Of a DNA stretch of 64,000 nt, positions 46,298 to 55,178 are shown one piece after another (the first letter of the stretch is position 1; the number at the start of each line of letters is the position of its first letter). The DNA comes from Solihabitans fulvus (GTDB lineage: Bacteria > Actinomycetota > Actinomycetes > Mycobacteriales > Pseudonocardiaceae): positions 1-64,000 of the forward strand of contig NZ_VUOB01000013.1 in assembly GCF_008386585.1 (NCBI RefSeq). Reading direction: 5' to 3'. The translations under genes were made by a program, and so were the position numbers. The notes under the pieces were generated by a model, which did no database searches, was not told the origin of the DNA, and saw only the letters and a program-made list of their open reading frames with translations.

Positions 46298-47089
46298 GTG
46301 AGCCCCGAGAACGATCAGTCGGCGAGCAACCACATCGACGAGCACCCCAAGGAGAAGCAGCGCGGACCCGTGGTCCTGCGCCGGTCCCCTCGGGCCGACG
46401 AGACCACGACGACCGACCAGCGGCTGCTCGACTCGCGCGGGCCGTCCGACTGGGTGCACACCGACCCGTGGCGGGTGCTGCGGATCCAGGCCGAGTTCGT
46501 GGAGGGCTTCGGCGCGCTGGCGGAGGTGCCCAGTGCTGTGACGGTGTTCGGCTCGGCCCGCACCCAGCGCGACCATCCCGAGTACGAGACGGGCCGCGAG
46601 CTGGGGGCCGCGCTGGCCAGGGCGGGCTTCGCGGTGATCACCGGCGGCGGGCCCGGCGCGATGGAGGCGGTGAACCGGGGCTGCTCGGAGGCCGGCGGGC
46701 TGTCCATCGGCCTCGGCATCGAGCTGCCGTTCGAGCAGGGCCTGAACCCGTGGGTCGACCTCGGGGTGAACTTCCGCTACTTCTTCGCCCGCAAGACGAT
46801 GTTCATCAAGTACGCGCAGGCGTTCATCTGCCTGCCTGGCGGCTTCGGCACGCTCGACGAGCTGTTCGAGGCGCTGACCTTGGTGCAGACGAAGAAGGTC
46901 ACCAAGTTCCCGGTGGTGCTGTTCGGCACGGAGTACTGGGGCGGCCTCTACGAGTGGCTGCGGGCGTCGGTGTTCGGCGGCGGCAAGCTCAACGAGAAGG
47001 ACATGGAGCTGCTGCACCTCACCGACGACATCGACGACGCGGTGCGGGTCGTCCAGGACGCCCACCGGGCCTGGGGCGACACGCACTGA
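46298..47089 (+). CDS. LOG family protein (TIGR00730), long form
   Basis: The 263-aa Rossmann-fold protein has GGGPGAMEA and PGGFGTLDELFE, the nucleotide-binding and catalytic motifs of the LOG family, whose characterised members cleave cytokinin riboside 5'-monophosphates. An ~80-residue N-terminal extension is charged and likely flexible. GTG 46298 has TACACT (46285-46290) seven bases upstream. It precedes a perfect hairpin. A second, shorter LOG gene is at 47934. Confidence 0.9.
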   Translation: MSPENDQSASNHIDEHPKEKQRGPVVLRRSPRADETTTTDQRLLDSRGPSDWVHTDPWRVLRIQAEFVEGFGALAEVPSAVTVFGSARTQRDHPEYETGRELGAALARAGFAVITGGGPGAMEAVNRGCSEAGGLSIGLGIELPFEQGLNPWVDLGVNFRYFFARKTMFIKYAQAFICLPGGFGTLDELFEALTLVQTKKVTKFPVVLFGTEYWGGLYEWLRASVFGGGKLNEKDMELLHLTDDIDDAVRVVQDAHRAWGDTH

Positions 47090-47091
47090 AA

Positions 47092-47124
47092 TGAGGCGCC
47101 GGGAGTTGTGCTCCCGGCGCCTCA
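47092..47124 (+). terminator. Terminator after the first LOG gene
   Basis: TGAGGCGCCGGGAG pairs perfectly with CTCCCGGCGCCTCA around TTGTG, followed by TTGCGTTCGTTCC. It may also serve the convergent gene at 47177. Confidence 0.9.
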
Positions 47125-47176
47125 TTGCGTTCGTTCCGGCCGAGTGGAGGTGCCCTTCGGTCGGCACGGACAATGG

Positions 47177-47512
47177 TCAGCCTAGCAGGGCGCGAAAGGG
47201 CCAGTGCACGTTTCCGTTGCCGCCGCCACCGTTACCGGCGCCGACGTTGTTCCCGTTACCGCCGTTGCTGTTGGCGTTTCCACCGTTGTTGTTGTTACCG
47301 ACGTTGTTGCCGTTTCCGCCCGTATTGCCGGAACCGTTGATGTTGCCGTTTCCGTCCTGGCGCTGGTTGTGGCTCAACACGTCGACGGACACGAGATGGG
47401 TGTCGAGCACGTCGCGGCTGGGCGCGCTCTGGGCGGTGGTGGCGAATGCGGGCGCACCGATCAGGGTGAGACCTGCGACTGCGGCGGCGACGGTGAATGC
47501 CTTCTTCAGCAT
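47177..47512 (-). CDS. Secreted Asn/Gly-rich repeat protein
   Basis: The 111-aa protein has a signal peptide (MLKKAFTVAAAVAGLTLIGA, cleavage near AFA-TT). The mature part begins with TAQSAPSRDVLDTHLVSVDV and then about 50 residues of N/G repeats (NGNGNNVGNNNNGGN-type), ending VHWPFRALLG. The repeats resemble surface or aggregation-prone domains, but it lacks chaplin cysteines. ATG 47512 has GAGGAG upstream. Repeat DNA of GTTGCCGTT type may vary in length. Function unknown. Confidence 0.8.
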   Translation of the reverse strand: MLKKAFTVAAAVAGLTLIGAPAFATTAQSAPSRDVLDTHLVSVDVLSHNQRQDGNGNINGSGNTGGNGNNVGNNNNGGNANSNGGNGNNVGAGNGGGGNGNVHWPFRALLG

Positions 47513-47933
47513 CAGTTGTTCTCCTCGTCGATGGTCAATCGAGCTCGCCCTCGGCGGGACATCGCCTGCGGTGAATTGGTGTTTCTCCGCTGTCTGCTCC
47601 GGACAATCGCAAGGTACCAACGAAATCGTGGTTAAGGTAAATTACTAACGCGATCGGGTGGTCACTCCTTCGTGCTTGACGCGTAACTCACAGGTGGCTT
47701 TCCGTATTTGGATTTCCGCAAAAGCGCTGATCGGACACCTGGTCGTGGGTCGGGTAGTTGTGTCGGCGACGAAATCGCACCGTAATGATCACATCGCGTA
47801 GCGTGACCGGTGGCGAGGGTGGGTGCCCCGGGTGCCGTAGCGGCCTCACGCGCCCGTGTCGCCGACCCACACGCAGACGACCACCCGCCGATTCGTACGC
47901 TGGGGCGCCGCGACGGATCCGGGGGTGCTGGCC
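47513..47933. other. 421-base gap, AT-richer, no gene seen
   Basis: This intergenic stretch holds the upstream regions of the Asn/Gly-rich protein (minus) and the second LOG gene (plus). It is noticeably lower in GC around 47610-47790. No ORF with ribosome site, RNA element or clear palindrome was found. Confidence 0.6.
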
Positions 47934-48482
47934 ATGGTCAACAGAGAGTTCACCGTTTGTGTCTACTGCGGGTCCCTCGACACGGTTCCGCAGAGTTACC
48001 TCGACCTCGCCACGGCGGTCGGCGAGGGCATCGCCGCGCGCGGATGGTCGCTGGTCTGGGGCGGTGCGACCGCGTCGATGATGGGGGCGGTCGCCAGGGC
48101 CGCCCGCGCTGGCGGCGCGCGCACGATCGGGGTGATTCCGCAGGCCCTGGTCGACCGCGAGATCGCCGACCGGGACGCCGACGAGCTGATCGTGGTCAGC
48201 GGCATGCGGGACCGCAAGGCGCGGATGGACGAGCGCGCCGACGCCTTCCTCACGCTGCCCGGCGGCCTCGGCACGTGCGAGGAGCTGTTCGAGATGTGGA
48301 CCTCGCGCTACCTCGACATGCACCGGCGCCCGGTCGTGCTGCTCGACGTCGACGACCACTACAAGGGGATACTGGCCTGGATCGACGAACTGCGGTCGCG
48401 CGGTTTCGTCTCCGATGTCGCGCTCGGCGCGCTGACCGTGGCCGCCGACGTCGACGCCGCCCTGGCCGCCTGCGCTGGATAA
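47934..48482 (+). CDS. LOG family protein (TIGR00730), short form
   Basis: The 182-aa protein begins VCVYCGSLDTVPQSYLDLA and has WGGATASMMGAVA and LPGGLGTCEELFEMW, complete LOG motifs with the RK pair (MRDRKARMDERAD). It is a probable nucleotide 5'-monophosphate phosphoribohydrolase. ATG 47934 is used; the frame is open upstream to 47856 without conserved sequence. Two LOG genes around one dapE locus match Rv1205-type surroundings. Confidence 0.9.
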   Translation: MVNREFTVCVYCGSLDTVPQSYLDLATAVGEGIAARGWSLVWGGATASMMGAVARAARAGGARTIGVIPQALVDREIADRDADELIVVSGMRDRKARMDERADAFLTLPGGLGTCEELFEMWTSRYLDMHRRPVVLLDVDDHYKGILAWIDELRSRGFVSDVALGALTVAADVDAALAACAG

Positions 48483-48598
48483 CGCAGCCAAGAACAGCCG
48501 TTCGACCCTGTCGAGGGACTTCGTCGAGACAGTTCAATCGGTAGCCGATCACACACGCCCCGCGATCGGTTCGTCCGGTGTGTCCCGAAGGAGACGAC

Positions 48599-49876
48599 AT
48601 GACGTCACGTAGACGCGGCCACGTGCTGTTGGCCGCGGTCCTCGCGTTAGGCACGTGCCAGCTGGTCGCGGTGGCGCAGGCCGGCGCCGCTCCGGCGCCG
48701 CAGGCCGCCCAGCGACCAGCCAGGCACGTGTTCAGCACGGCCGCGGCCTCGTTCCGGGGCGCGGTGACCCCGGAGCAACGGGCCACCCGCCTCGAGGCCG
48801 CCGCGGCCGGCCTACCCCGGTTGACCCAGGTGTACAACGTCCCCGCGCTGTGGAACAACGGCATCACCGGCGCCGGCAGTACGGTGGCCGCCATCGACTC
48901 CTACGGCGACCCGGACATCAAGAAGGTCATCGACACCTACGACCAGGCGCACAACCTGCCGCCGGCCGACATCTCCATCCTCGCGCCCGCTGGCGCGGTG
49001 CCGGGCTGCACCGACCAGGGCGTCGACACGGCGACCTGCGAGAGCTGGCGCGGCGAGACCGACCTCGACGTGCTGATGATCCACATCATGGCCCCGGCCG
49101 CGCACATCATCATCGCGGCGACCCCGGTCGCGGAGACCGAGGGCTTCACCGGCCTGCCCGAGATGATGTACGCGATCGACTACCTGCGCGAGCACAAACT
49201 CGCCGACGTCATCTCGATGAGCCTCGGCGCGACCGAGGAGACGTTCCCGTCGTTCGGCTCGATCAAGGTCCTCGACCCCGCGCTGACCAGGGCCAACAAC
49301 GCGGGCATCACCATCGTGACGTCCACCGGCGACCAGGGCGCCACCAGCCCGGTGCTGACCGGCGACGGCCTCTACCCCTACCGGGTGGTCCAGTGGCCCG
49401 CCTCCGACCCGAGGGTCACCGCGGTCGGCGGCACCGTGCTGCACCTTGACGCGAACTACCACCGGACCTCGCCCGACACCCTGTGGCCCGACTCCGGCGG
49501 CGGGCTCTCCAAGGCGTACGCGCGGCCCAGCTGGCAGAACGGCGTCGCGAAGATCACCGGCAGCTCGATGCGCTCCCTGCCCGACCTCACCATGGAGGGC
49601 ATCAGCGGCACCTCCGAGTCGGCTCCGCTGTTCGCCGGCGTGCTCGCCCTCGCCGTGCAGCTGCACCACGGGCCGCTCGGCCAGATCAACCCCGCGCTCT
49701 ACCGGATGGGCCCGCGCGGCACCGAGGCCGGCATCGTGGACGTGACCACCGGCGACAACTCCTACGGCGGGGTCACCGGCTACACCGCCAGCAAGGGCTT
49801 CGACGTGGTCAGCGGCTGGGGCACCATCGACGCGGCGCGCTTCGTGCCCGCCCTCGTCGACACCCTCCGCCACTGA
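48599..49876 (+). CDS. Secreted S53 (sedolisin-type) peptidase without prodomain
   Basis: The 425-aa exported protein has a signal peptide ending near AQAGAAPAP. The S53 catalytic residues are visible as Glu/Asp in SWRGETDLDVLMIH, oxyanion Asp in TSTGDQGAT, and Ser in GISGTSESAP. The usual ~180-residue inhibitory prodomain of kumamolisins is missing; only about 50 residues separate the signal from the catalytic part. ATG 48599 after AAGGAG. A 20-bp hairpin follows, shared with the convergent S15-type gene. Confidence 0.9.
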   Translation: MTSRRRGHVLLAAVLALGTCQLVAVAQAGAAPAPQAAQRPARHVFSTAAASFRGAVTPEQRATRLEAAAAGLPRLTQVYNVPALWNNGITGAGSTVAAIDSYGDPDIKKVIDTYDQAHNLPPADISILAPAGAVPGCTDQGVDTATCESWRGETDLDVLMIHIMAPAAHIIIAATPVAETEGFTGLPEMMYAIDYLREHKLADVISMSLGATEETFPSFGSIKVLDPALTRANNAGITIVTSTGDQGATSPVLTGDGLYPYRVVQWPASDPRVTAVGGTVLHLDANYHRTSPDTLWPDSGGGLSKAYARPSWQNGVAKITGSSMRSLPDLTMEGISGTSESAPLFAGVLALAVQLHHGPLGQINPALYRMGPRGTEAGIVDVTTGDNSYGGVTGYTASKGFDVVSGWGTIDAARFVPALVDTLRH

Positions 49877-49881
49877 CGTGA

Positions 49882-49926
49882 TGAAGGGCCTCTGCAAGAC
49901 ATCCAGTGTCTTGCAGAGGCCCTTCA
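49882..49926. terminator. Perfect 20-bp bidirectional terminator
   Basis: TGAAGGGCCTCTGCAAGACA (49882-49901) is exactly complementary to 49907-49926, with loop TCCAG. It separates two convergent secreted peptidase genes. Confidence 0.92.
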
Positions 49927-49936
49927 GGTCACCGCT

Positions 49937-51535
49937 CTAGAAGCGCAGCCAGGACGGGTCGGCTGCCGGCGAGCTGAACGACACGGTCGAGCCGATGGTG
50001 CTGGTGCTGCGGTACCGGGCGTCCATGGTGTCCACCGCGAGGACGAGGTGGTGGCCGGCCGGCACGTTCCAGTAGATCGGCTCCAACGCGAGGTCGACCG
50101 CCTGTGCGACACCGGGTTTCGCGTCGCGGAGGCTGATCGGCTTGTGCGTGATCAGCGAGCCGAGGCCGATCGCGTCCACGTCGTAGAGGTAGCCGAACAG
50201 CGAGGTGTTCGCCGCGCTCGGGGTGACCGTGACGTGCAGCCGGGGCGCGCCGCTGACGGTGGTCGCGGTCGGGTAGTCGGGGCTCGACCAGACGCCGGCC
50301 GCGCCCCGGTCGATGAACGGCACCGACACGCCGGTCGGGACGTTCAGGAAACCCTGGAGCGTGCCGGCGACGAACGCGGTGCCGCTCTCGGCGATGGTCG
50401 GCCAGCCCGCGTTGATCCGGTAGTTCCAGTTGCCGGCCGGGGCCGCGCCGAGCGCGCCGGTCGGCGGGTCGACGAAGAACTGCGACACCGGCTTGCCCAG
50501 GTACCGCGTGCTCTGCTGCGCGGACACCGACGGCCAGTCCGGGAAGCCGCGCCAGTCGCCGCCGTTGGCGGGCTTGAGGCTGACCGGGCTCTCCCGGTCG
50601 ATGCCGTTGTCGACGCCGCGCAGGTAGTGGTCGAACCACCGGCCGGCCGACGCCCAGATGTCGTTGGGCAGGCCGGCCGCGCCGAACAGCTCGGGGGTCG
50701 CGTGGTCGCCTGGCGAGAGCATCAGGCGCTTCGGGCCGGTCAGCTTCTGGTAGAAGTCGGTGAGCTGGCTCGGCGGGAAGAACGAGTCCTCCCAGGCGTT
50801 GCCGAGCATGATCGCCGGGTGGTTCGCGTTGATCGCGTCGATCCGGTTGGCCGCGGAGCGGGTGGCGGCCAGCGGCAGCGCGTGCGCGAAGTCGTTGGCC
50901 AGGTAGTCGTTCTGGATGGACTTCAGGTCGGCGCCGGGCCTGCCGGTCAGGTTGCCGAGCGCGAGCAGCAGCGCGGCGCCCTGCTCGTTGACGGTCGTGT
51001 TCGGGTACATCGAGGCGATGAGGTCGGTCCAGCCGCTGAGCGCGGCGACGGCCTTGACCCGCCGGTCGGCCGCCGAGGTGAGCAGGCTGATGCCGGCGCC
51101 GTAGGAGATGCCGCCCATGCCGATCTTGGCCGGGTCGGCCTTGGTGTTGGCCAGCGCCCAGTCGATGACCTTGCTGGCGTCGGCGATGTCGGGCGCGCCA
51201 GCCACCTCGATCTGGCCGCCGGAGTCCCAGAACCCCCGGCTGGTGTAGCTGACCACGACGTAGCCGGACTCGTAGGCGAGCTTGGCGGCGGCCCCGACGT
51301 ACTCGATGTCCAGGACGCCCCAGCTCGACGGCATGACCAGCACGGGGAACGGGCCGTCGCCCCGGCCGGTCGGCTGGACGACGAACGCCCGGATCGGCGT
51401 GCCGCCGTCGCCGAGGATGGTCTGGTAGCTGACGGTGAAGCCGGGTGTCGCGGCCGTGGCGGCGGTCGGGCTGACCAGGGTCAGTCCGAGTATCGCCGCG
51501 AGCGCGGTGCCGAGCAGGGTCATCCAGCTGCGCAC
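49937..51535 (-). CDS. Secreted S15-family (CocE/X-Pro dipeptidyl-peptidase-like) hydrolase
   Basis: The 532-aa exported alpha/beta hydrolase has a signal peptide (LLGTALAAILGLTLVSPTAA), nucleophile Ser in GGISYGAG near residue 143, Asp in GNAWEDSFFP, His in SPGDHATPE, and a C-terminal jelly-roll domain. It probably cleaves X-Pro dipeptides or esters outside the cell; specificity is not visible. GTG 51535 follows GGAGG. Together with the S53 gene it forms a small secreted-hydrolase island. Confidence 0.9.
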   Translation of the reverse strand: MRSWMTLLGTALAAILGLTLVSPTAATAATPGFTVSYQTILGDGGTPIRAFVVQPTGRGDGPFPVLVMPSSWGVLDIEYVGAAAKLAYESGYVVVSYTSRGFWDSGGQIEVAGAPDIADASKVIDWALANTKADPAKIGMGGISYGAGISLLTSAADRRVKAVAALSGWTDLIASMYPNTTVNEQGAALLLALGNLTGRPGADLKSIQNDYLANDFAHALPLAATRSAANRIDAINANHPAIMLGNAWEDSFFPPSQLTDFYQKLTGPKRLMLSPGDHATPELFGAAGLPNDIWASAGRWFDHYLRGVDNGIDRESPVSLKPANGGDWRGFPDWPSVSAQQSTRYLGKPVSQFFVDPPTGALGAAPAGNWNYRINAGWPTIAESGTAFVAGTLQGFLNVPTGVSVPFIDRGAAGVWSSPDYPTATTVSGAPRLHVTVTPSAANTSLFGYLYDVDAIGLGSLITHKPISLRDAKPGVAQAVDLALEPIYWNVPAGHHLVLAVDTMDARYRSTSTIGSTVSFSSPAADPSWLRF

Positions 51536-51694
51536 GGAGGTGCCTCCGAAACATGACGTGGGTCACAGGGGTTACCGGTGAGTAAACGAGTGCTACTCGG
51601 AAGTAGCAACGCGCTGTGACGCAGTTCACACGATGGTGACGCGAGTTTCACCACTCGGGGTGAGCGGCCGGCCGGCGTGGCACGATCGGATGTT

Positions 51695-52564
51695 GTGACC
51701 CCGCTCCGGTTCGGCAAGCGCGACGTGCCGCAGGACCGCGCCCTGGTGATGGCGATCGTCAACCGCACCAGGGACTCCTTCTACGACCGCGGCGCGACCT
51801 TCGCCGACGACGCGGCCATGGCCGCGGTGGACCGCGCGGTCGCGGGCGGCGCCGACATCGTCGACATCGGCGGCGTGCGGGCGGGCTCGCACGGCGAGGT
51901 CGTGGACGCCGAGGAGGAGGCGCGCCGGGTCGTGCCGTTCGTGGCCGCCGTCCGCGAACGCCACCCCGACCTCGTGATCAGCGTGGACACCTGGCGGCAC
52001 GAGGTCGGCAGGCAGGTCTGTGCGGCCGGCGCCGACCTGCTCAACGACACCTGGGCCGGCGCGGACCCCCGGCTCGCCGAGGTGGCCGCCGAGTTCGGCG
52101 TCGGGATCGTCTGCTCGCACACCGGGGGCCTGCCGCCGAGGACCGACCCGCACCGCGTGCGCTACTCGGACGTCGTCGCCGAGGTCGTCGAGGAACTGGT
52201 CACGCGCGCCGAGCGGATGGTCGCGCTCGGCGTGCCGGCCGAGGGCGTGCTGATCGACCCGACCCACGACTTCGGCAAGAACACCTGGCACGGGCTCGAA
52301 CTGTTGCGCAGGCTGGACGAACTCGTCGGCACCGGCTGGCCCGTGCTGATGGCGCTGTCCAACAAGGACTTCGTCGGCGAGACGCTCGGCGTCGAGCTGC
52401 ACGACCGGGTCGACGGCACGCTCGCCGCGACCTCGGTCGCCGCCTGGACCGGCGCGCGGGTGTTCCGCGCGCACGAGGTGCGGCAGACCAGGAAGGTGCT
52501 GGAGATGGTCGCCAGCATCGCGGGCGCCCGGCCGCCGGCCCGCGTGCTGCGAGCGCTGGCCTGA
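51695..52564 (+). CDS. folP2: Dihydropteroate synthase homologue FolP2
   Basis: The 289-aa TIM-barrel protein is of the DHPS family: VMAIVNRTRDSFYDRG near residue 23, ADIVDIGGVRAG, SVDTWRHEV, DPTHDFGKN. It deviates from true DHPS (Arg in NRTRDSF, DIGGVRAG instead of DIGGESTRPG), as in mycobacterial FolP2, which lacks DHPS activity. It is directly followed by gpgS, the same order as Rv1207-Rv1208, suggesting a non-folate role. GTG 51695; CACGAT lies eight bases upstream. Confidence 0.88.
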   Translation: MTPLRFGKRDVPQDRALVMAIVNRTRDSFYDRGATFADDAAMAAVDRAVAGGADIVDIGGVRAGSHGEVVDAEEEARRVVPFVAAVRERHPDLVISVDTWRHEVGRQVCAAGADLLNDTWAGADPRLAEVAAEFGVGIVCSHTGGLPPRTDPHRVRYSDVVAEVVEELVTRAERMVALGVPAEGVLIDPTHDFGKNTWHGLELLRRLDELVGTGWPVLMALSNKDFVGETLGVELHDRVDGTLAATSVAAWTGARVFRAHEVRQTRKVLEMVASIAGARPPARVLRALA

Positions 52565-52566
52565 CC

Positions 52567-53496
52567 GTGCTCCCCGAGACCGAACGTTGGTTCGCCGACC
52601 ACACCTGGCACGGTCCACAGTGGACTGTCGAGGAACTGGTGCGTGCCAAGGGCTCCCGCACGGTCAGCGTCGTGCTGCCCGCGCTGAACGAGGAGCGGAC
52701 GGTGGCCGCCGTGGTCGCCGTGGTGCGCCCGCTGCTCGGCACGCTCGTCGACGAGCTCGTCGTCGTCGACTCCGGCTCGACCGACCGGACCGCCGCCGAG
52801 GCGGCCGGTGCCGGCGCGCGGGTGGTGCGCAGGACCGACGTGCTCACCGACCTGGAACCCGTGCCGGGTAAGGGAGAGGTGCTCTGGCGCTCGCTCGCCG
52901 CGACCACCGGGGACCTGCTGGTGTTCCTCGACTCCGACCTGGTCGACCCCGATCCCGGGTTCGTGCCGGCGCTGCTCGGGCCGCTGCTGTGCGGGCGGGG
53001 CACCCACCTGGTGAAGGGCTTCTACCGCAGGCCGTTGCGGCTGGAGAGCGCCGAGGTCGGCACGGGCGGCGGTCGGGTCACCGAGCTGGTCGCCAGGCCG
53101 CTGCTCGCCGCGCTGCGGCCCGAACTCGCCGGCATCGTGCAGCCGCTCGGCGGCGAGTACGCCGGCACCAGGGAGTTCCTCGAGTCGGTGCCGTTCGCGG
53201 CGGGCTACGGCGTGGAGATCGGCCTGCTGCTCGACGCGCACAGCCGGCACGGCCTCGCCGGCCTCGCGCAGGTGAACCTCGGCGTGCGCAAGCACCGCAA
53301 CCGCTCGCTGCTGCAACTCGGCGTGATGGCCAGCCAGATCCTGGGCGCCGCGCTGGCGCGCTGCGGCGTGCCGAGACAGTCGGACAGCCTGACCCAGTTC
53401 AGCCAGGTGGCCGGCGAATGGCTGCCGGACACCGTCGAGGTCGCGGTGGCCGACCGCCCGCCGATGCGCGAGGTCCTCGGCCGCGCGTTGCCCTAG
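52567..53496 (+). CDS. gpgS: Glucosyl-3-phosphoglycerate synthase
   Basis: GpgS transfers glucose from UDP-glucose to 3-phosphoglycerate, the first step to glucosylglycerate and, in mycobacteria, methylglucose lipopolysaccharide. The 309-aa GT81 enzyme shows VVLPALNEERTV, the metal DSD motif in VFLDSDLVDPD near residue 117, and IVQPLGGEYAGTREFLESVPF with GYGVEIGLLLD. GTG 52567 begins two bases after the folP2 stop, so the genes form one unit. Confidence 0.95.
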   Translation: MLPETERWFADHTWHGPQWTVEELVRAKGSRTVSVVLPALNEERTVAAVVAVVRPLLGTLVDELVVVDSGSTDRTAAEAAGAGARVVRRTDVLTDLEPVPGKGEVLWRSLAATTGDLLVFLDSDLVDPDPGFVPALLGPLLCGRGTHLVKGFYRRPLRLESAEVGTGGGRVTELVARPLLAALRPELAGIVQPLGGEYAGTREFLESVPFAAGYGVEIGLLLDAHSRHGLAGLAQVNLGVRKHRNRSLLQLGVMASQILGAALARCGVPRQSDSLTQFSQVAGEWLPDTVEVAVADRPPMREVLGRALP

Positions 53497-53566
53497 CCGC
53501 GCCCTGCCCTAGTCGCCTGCCGTTCTGGCCCGCCCGCTGTTGCCAGCATCCATACACTTGCGACGC

Positions 53567-53893
53567 ATGAAGTCGGATGCGTTGCGCGGACATCTGGACG
53601 CGCTGCTGCTGGCCACGCTGGAGGGCGGGCAGCTGCACGGCTACGCGATCATCGACGCGCTCCAGGCACACAGCGGCGGCGTCCTCGACCTGCCGACGGG
53701 CACCGTCTACCCGGCACTGCGCCGGCTGGAACGGGCCGGGTGCGTGTGCAGCGAGTGGAGCACCGTGTCCGGCCGGGAGCGGCGCACCTACCGGCTGACC
53801 GGCGTCGGCCAGCGGGTGCTCGCGCAGGAACGGGTCGCGTGGCGCGAGTTCACCTCGGCCATCGAGGGCGTGCTGCACCCGAGCGCGTCGTGA
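53567..53893 (+). CDS. PadR family transcriptional regulator
   Basis: The 108-aa winged-helix regulator shows LRGHLDALLLATLEGGQLHG at the start, PTGTVYPALRRLERAG in the recognition helix and wing, and RERRTYRLTGVGQRVL. ATG 53567 lies eight bases after TACACT (53553-53558), so a leaderless mRNA is likely. PadR proteins often control exporters or stress genes; no obvious target is adjacent. Confidence 0.9.
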   Translation: MKSDALRGHLDALLLATLEGGQLHGYAIIDALQAHSGGVLDLPTGTVYPALRRLERAGCVCSEWSTVSGRERRTYRLTGVGQRVLAQERVAWREFTSAIEGVLHPSAS

Positions 53894-53954
53894 CGGTCAT
53901 CGCGAAGCGACGGCGGCCTGCGAGGCACGGGCGACTTCTGCCACGATCGTTCCC

Positions 53955-54344
53955 GTGACCACCGCGCTGATCTACCTCGTCGTCATGATCCTCGTGGCGG
54001 CTGTGGTGTTCCTGTTGGCCTCGGTCGTCTTCGGGCGGGGCGAGGAGCTGGCCCCGCTGCCGCCGGGCGCCTCGCCGACCAGGCTGCCCTCGTCCGGGGT
54101 GACCTCGGACGACGTGCGCGGCCTCCGGTTCCAGCAGGTGCTCAGGGGCTACAAGATGACCGAGGTCGACTGGGTGCTCGAGCGGCTCGGCGGCGAACTG
54201 GACGAGCTGCGGGCGAGGGTGGCCGAGCTGGAGGACAGGCTCGATGACCCGGTCGAAGGCGGGTCCGACGGCGTGGTGACCTCGCCGAACGGCGCCCAGG
54301 AGGTGCCGGTCGCGCCGGAGCCCGATCGGGGCGGTCCGGCCTGA
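53955..54344 (+). CDS. Membrane-anchored DivIVA-like protein (Rv1209 type)
   Basis: The 129-aa protein has an N-terminal transmembrane helix (residues 5-27) followed by the DivIVA-type segment DDVRGLRFQQVLRGYKMTEV and a coiled coil (DWVLERLGGELDELRARVAE), then an acidic Pro-rich tail. DivIVA domains mark poles and septa in actinobacteria, so a role in cell-envelope growth is plausible. GTG 53955 has CACGAT seven bases upstream. Its place between gpgS and tagA is conserved. Confidence 0.87.
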   Translation: MTTALIYLVVMILVAAVVFLLASVVFGRGEELAPLPPGASPTRLPSSGVTSDDVRGLRFQQVLRGYKMTEVDWVLERLGGELDELRARVAELEDRLDDPVEGGSDGVVTSPNGAQEVPVAPEPDRGGPA

Positions 54345-54477
54345 CCCGACCGACCTTCGATGTGAGGTGCGCCACACAAGTGCCTCCGTTTGCCGCGTCG
54401 AGGTGTTCCAGACAGAGCAGCGTGGTGTCGATCGCCGCGCCGGTGCACGTTCACGAGAAACGCGAAGGGATACGCAG

Positions 54478-55056
54478 GTGGCTGACGGCGAGCTGGTCGG
54501 TGCGGACGGCCGGCCCCGCTGCGCGTGGGGCAACACGGCGGAGATCTACTGGGCCTACCACGACGAGGAGTGGGGCGTTCCGCTGCGCGGCGAGGTGGAG
54601 TTGTTCGAGCGGCTGTCGCTTGAGGCGTTCCAGTCGGGGCTGTCCTGGCTGACGATCCTGCGCAAGCGGGAGGGGTTCCGCCGCGCGTTCGCGGGGTTCG
54701 AGCCGGCCAGGGTCGCGGAGTTCGGGCAGGCGGACTTCGATCGGCTGATGGCCGACGTCGAGATCGTCCGCAACCGGGCCAAGATCGACGCGGTGCTGCG
54801 CAACGCCAAGGTGGTCGTCGAGCTGGACGAGCCGCTCGACGAGTTCCTGTGGTCCTTCGCGCCGGACAACTCCGGCAGGGTCCGCCCGGCCACCATGGCG
54901 GACGTGCCCGCGGTGACCCCGGAGTCCACCGCGATGGCCAAGGCCTTGAAGAAACGCGGATTCGCCTTCGTCGGGCCGACCACGTGCTACGCGCTCATGC
55001 AGGCCACCGGGATGGTCGACGACCACATCGCGTCCTGCTGGCGCGCCACGGCCTAA
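54478..55056 (+). CDS. tagA: DNA-3-methyladenine glycosylase I
   Basis: The 192-aa constitutive glycosylase excises 3-methyladenine. Zinc ligands are RCAWGN at the start, YHDEEWG, and HIASCW at the end; the HhH region FQSGLSWLTILRKREGFR follows. GTG 54478 has AAGGGA at the right distance; the frame open to 54367 is not family-like. This adds a third alkyl-repair enzyme in the window besides ada-alkA and ogt. It ends before a long compound hairpin. Confidence 0.95.
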   Translation: MADGELVGADGRPRCAWGNTAEIYWAYHDEEWGVPLRGEVELFERLSLEAFQSGLSWLTILRKREGFRRAFAGFEPARVAEFGQADFDRLMADVEIVRNRAKIDAVLRNAKVVVELDEPLDEFLWSFAPDNSGRVRPATMADVPAVTPESTAMAKALKKRGFAFVGPTTCYALMQATGMVDDHIASCWRATA

Positions 55057-55065
55057 GAGCTCCTA

Positions 55066-55123
55066 ACACGATGGCGTTCGACTGGGAGTCACTCCGTCGG
55101 ACAGTCATTGTGTTAGGAGCTCT
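55066..55123. terminator. Long imperfect palindrome between tagA and crotonase gene
   Basis: AGAGCTCCTAACACGATG on the left mirrors CATTGTGTTAGGAGCTCT on the right (one mismatch). Inside is a second pairing, GACTG with CAGTC and GGAGT with ACTCC. It serves two convergent genes. Confidence 0.8.
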
Positions 55124-55178
55124 AAGGCTGACCGGTCGGCAGTGGGCGAGCGCTCGACACGCCCACCGCCGAACCGCC

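Noticed and set aside
47600..47660. AT-rich TTAAGGTAAATTACTAA as an iron box
   Set aside because: It lacks the central symmetric GGCT/AGCC core and inverted repeat of IdeR sites.
51695..52564. folP2 as the folate-pathway dihydropteroate synthase or a sulfonamide-resistance gene
   Set aside because: The pterin-site motif is altered and no folate genes are adjacent; the gpgS neighbour marks the FolP2 branch.
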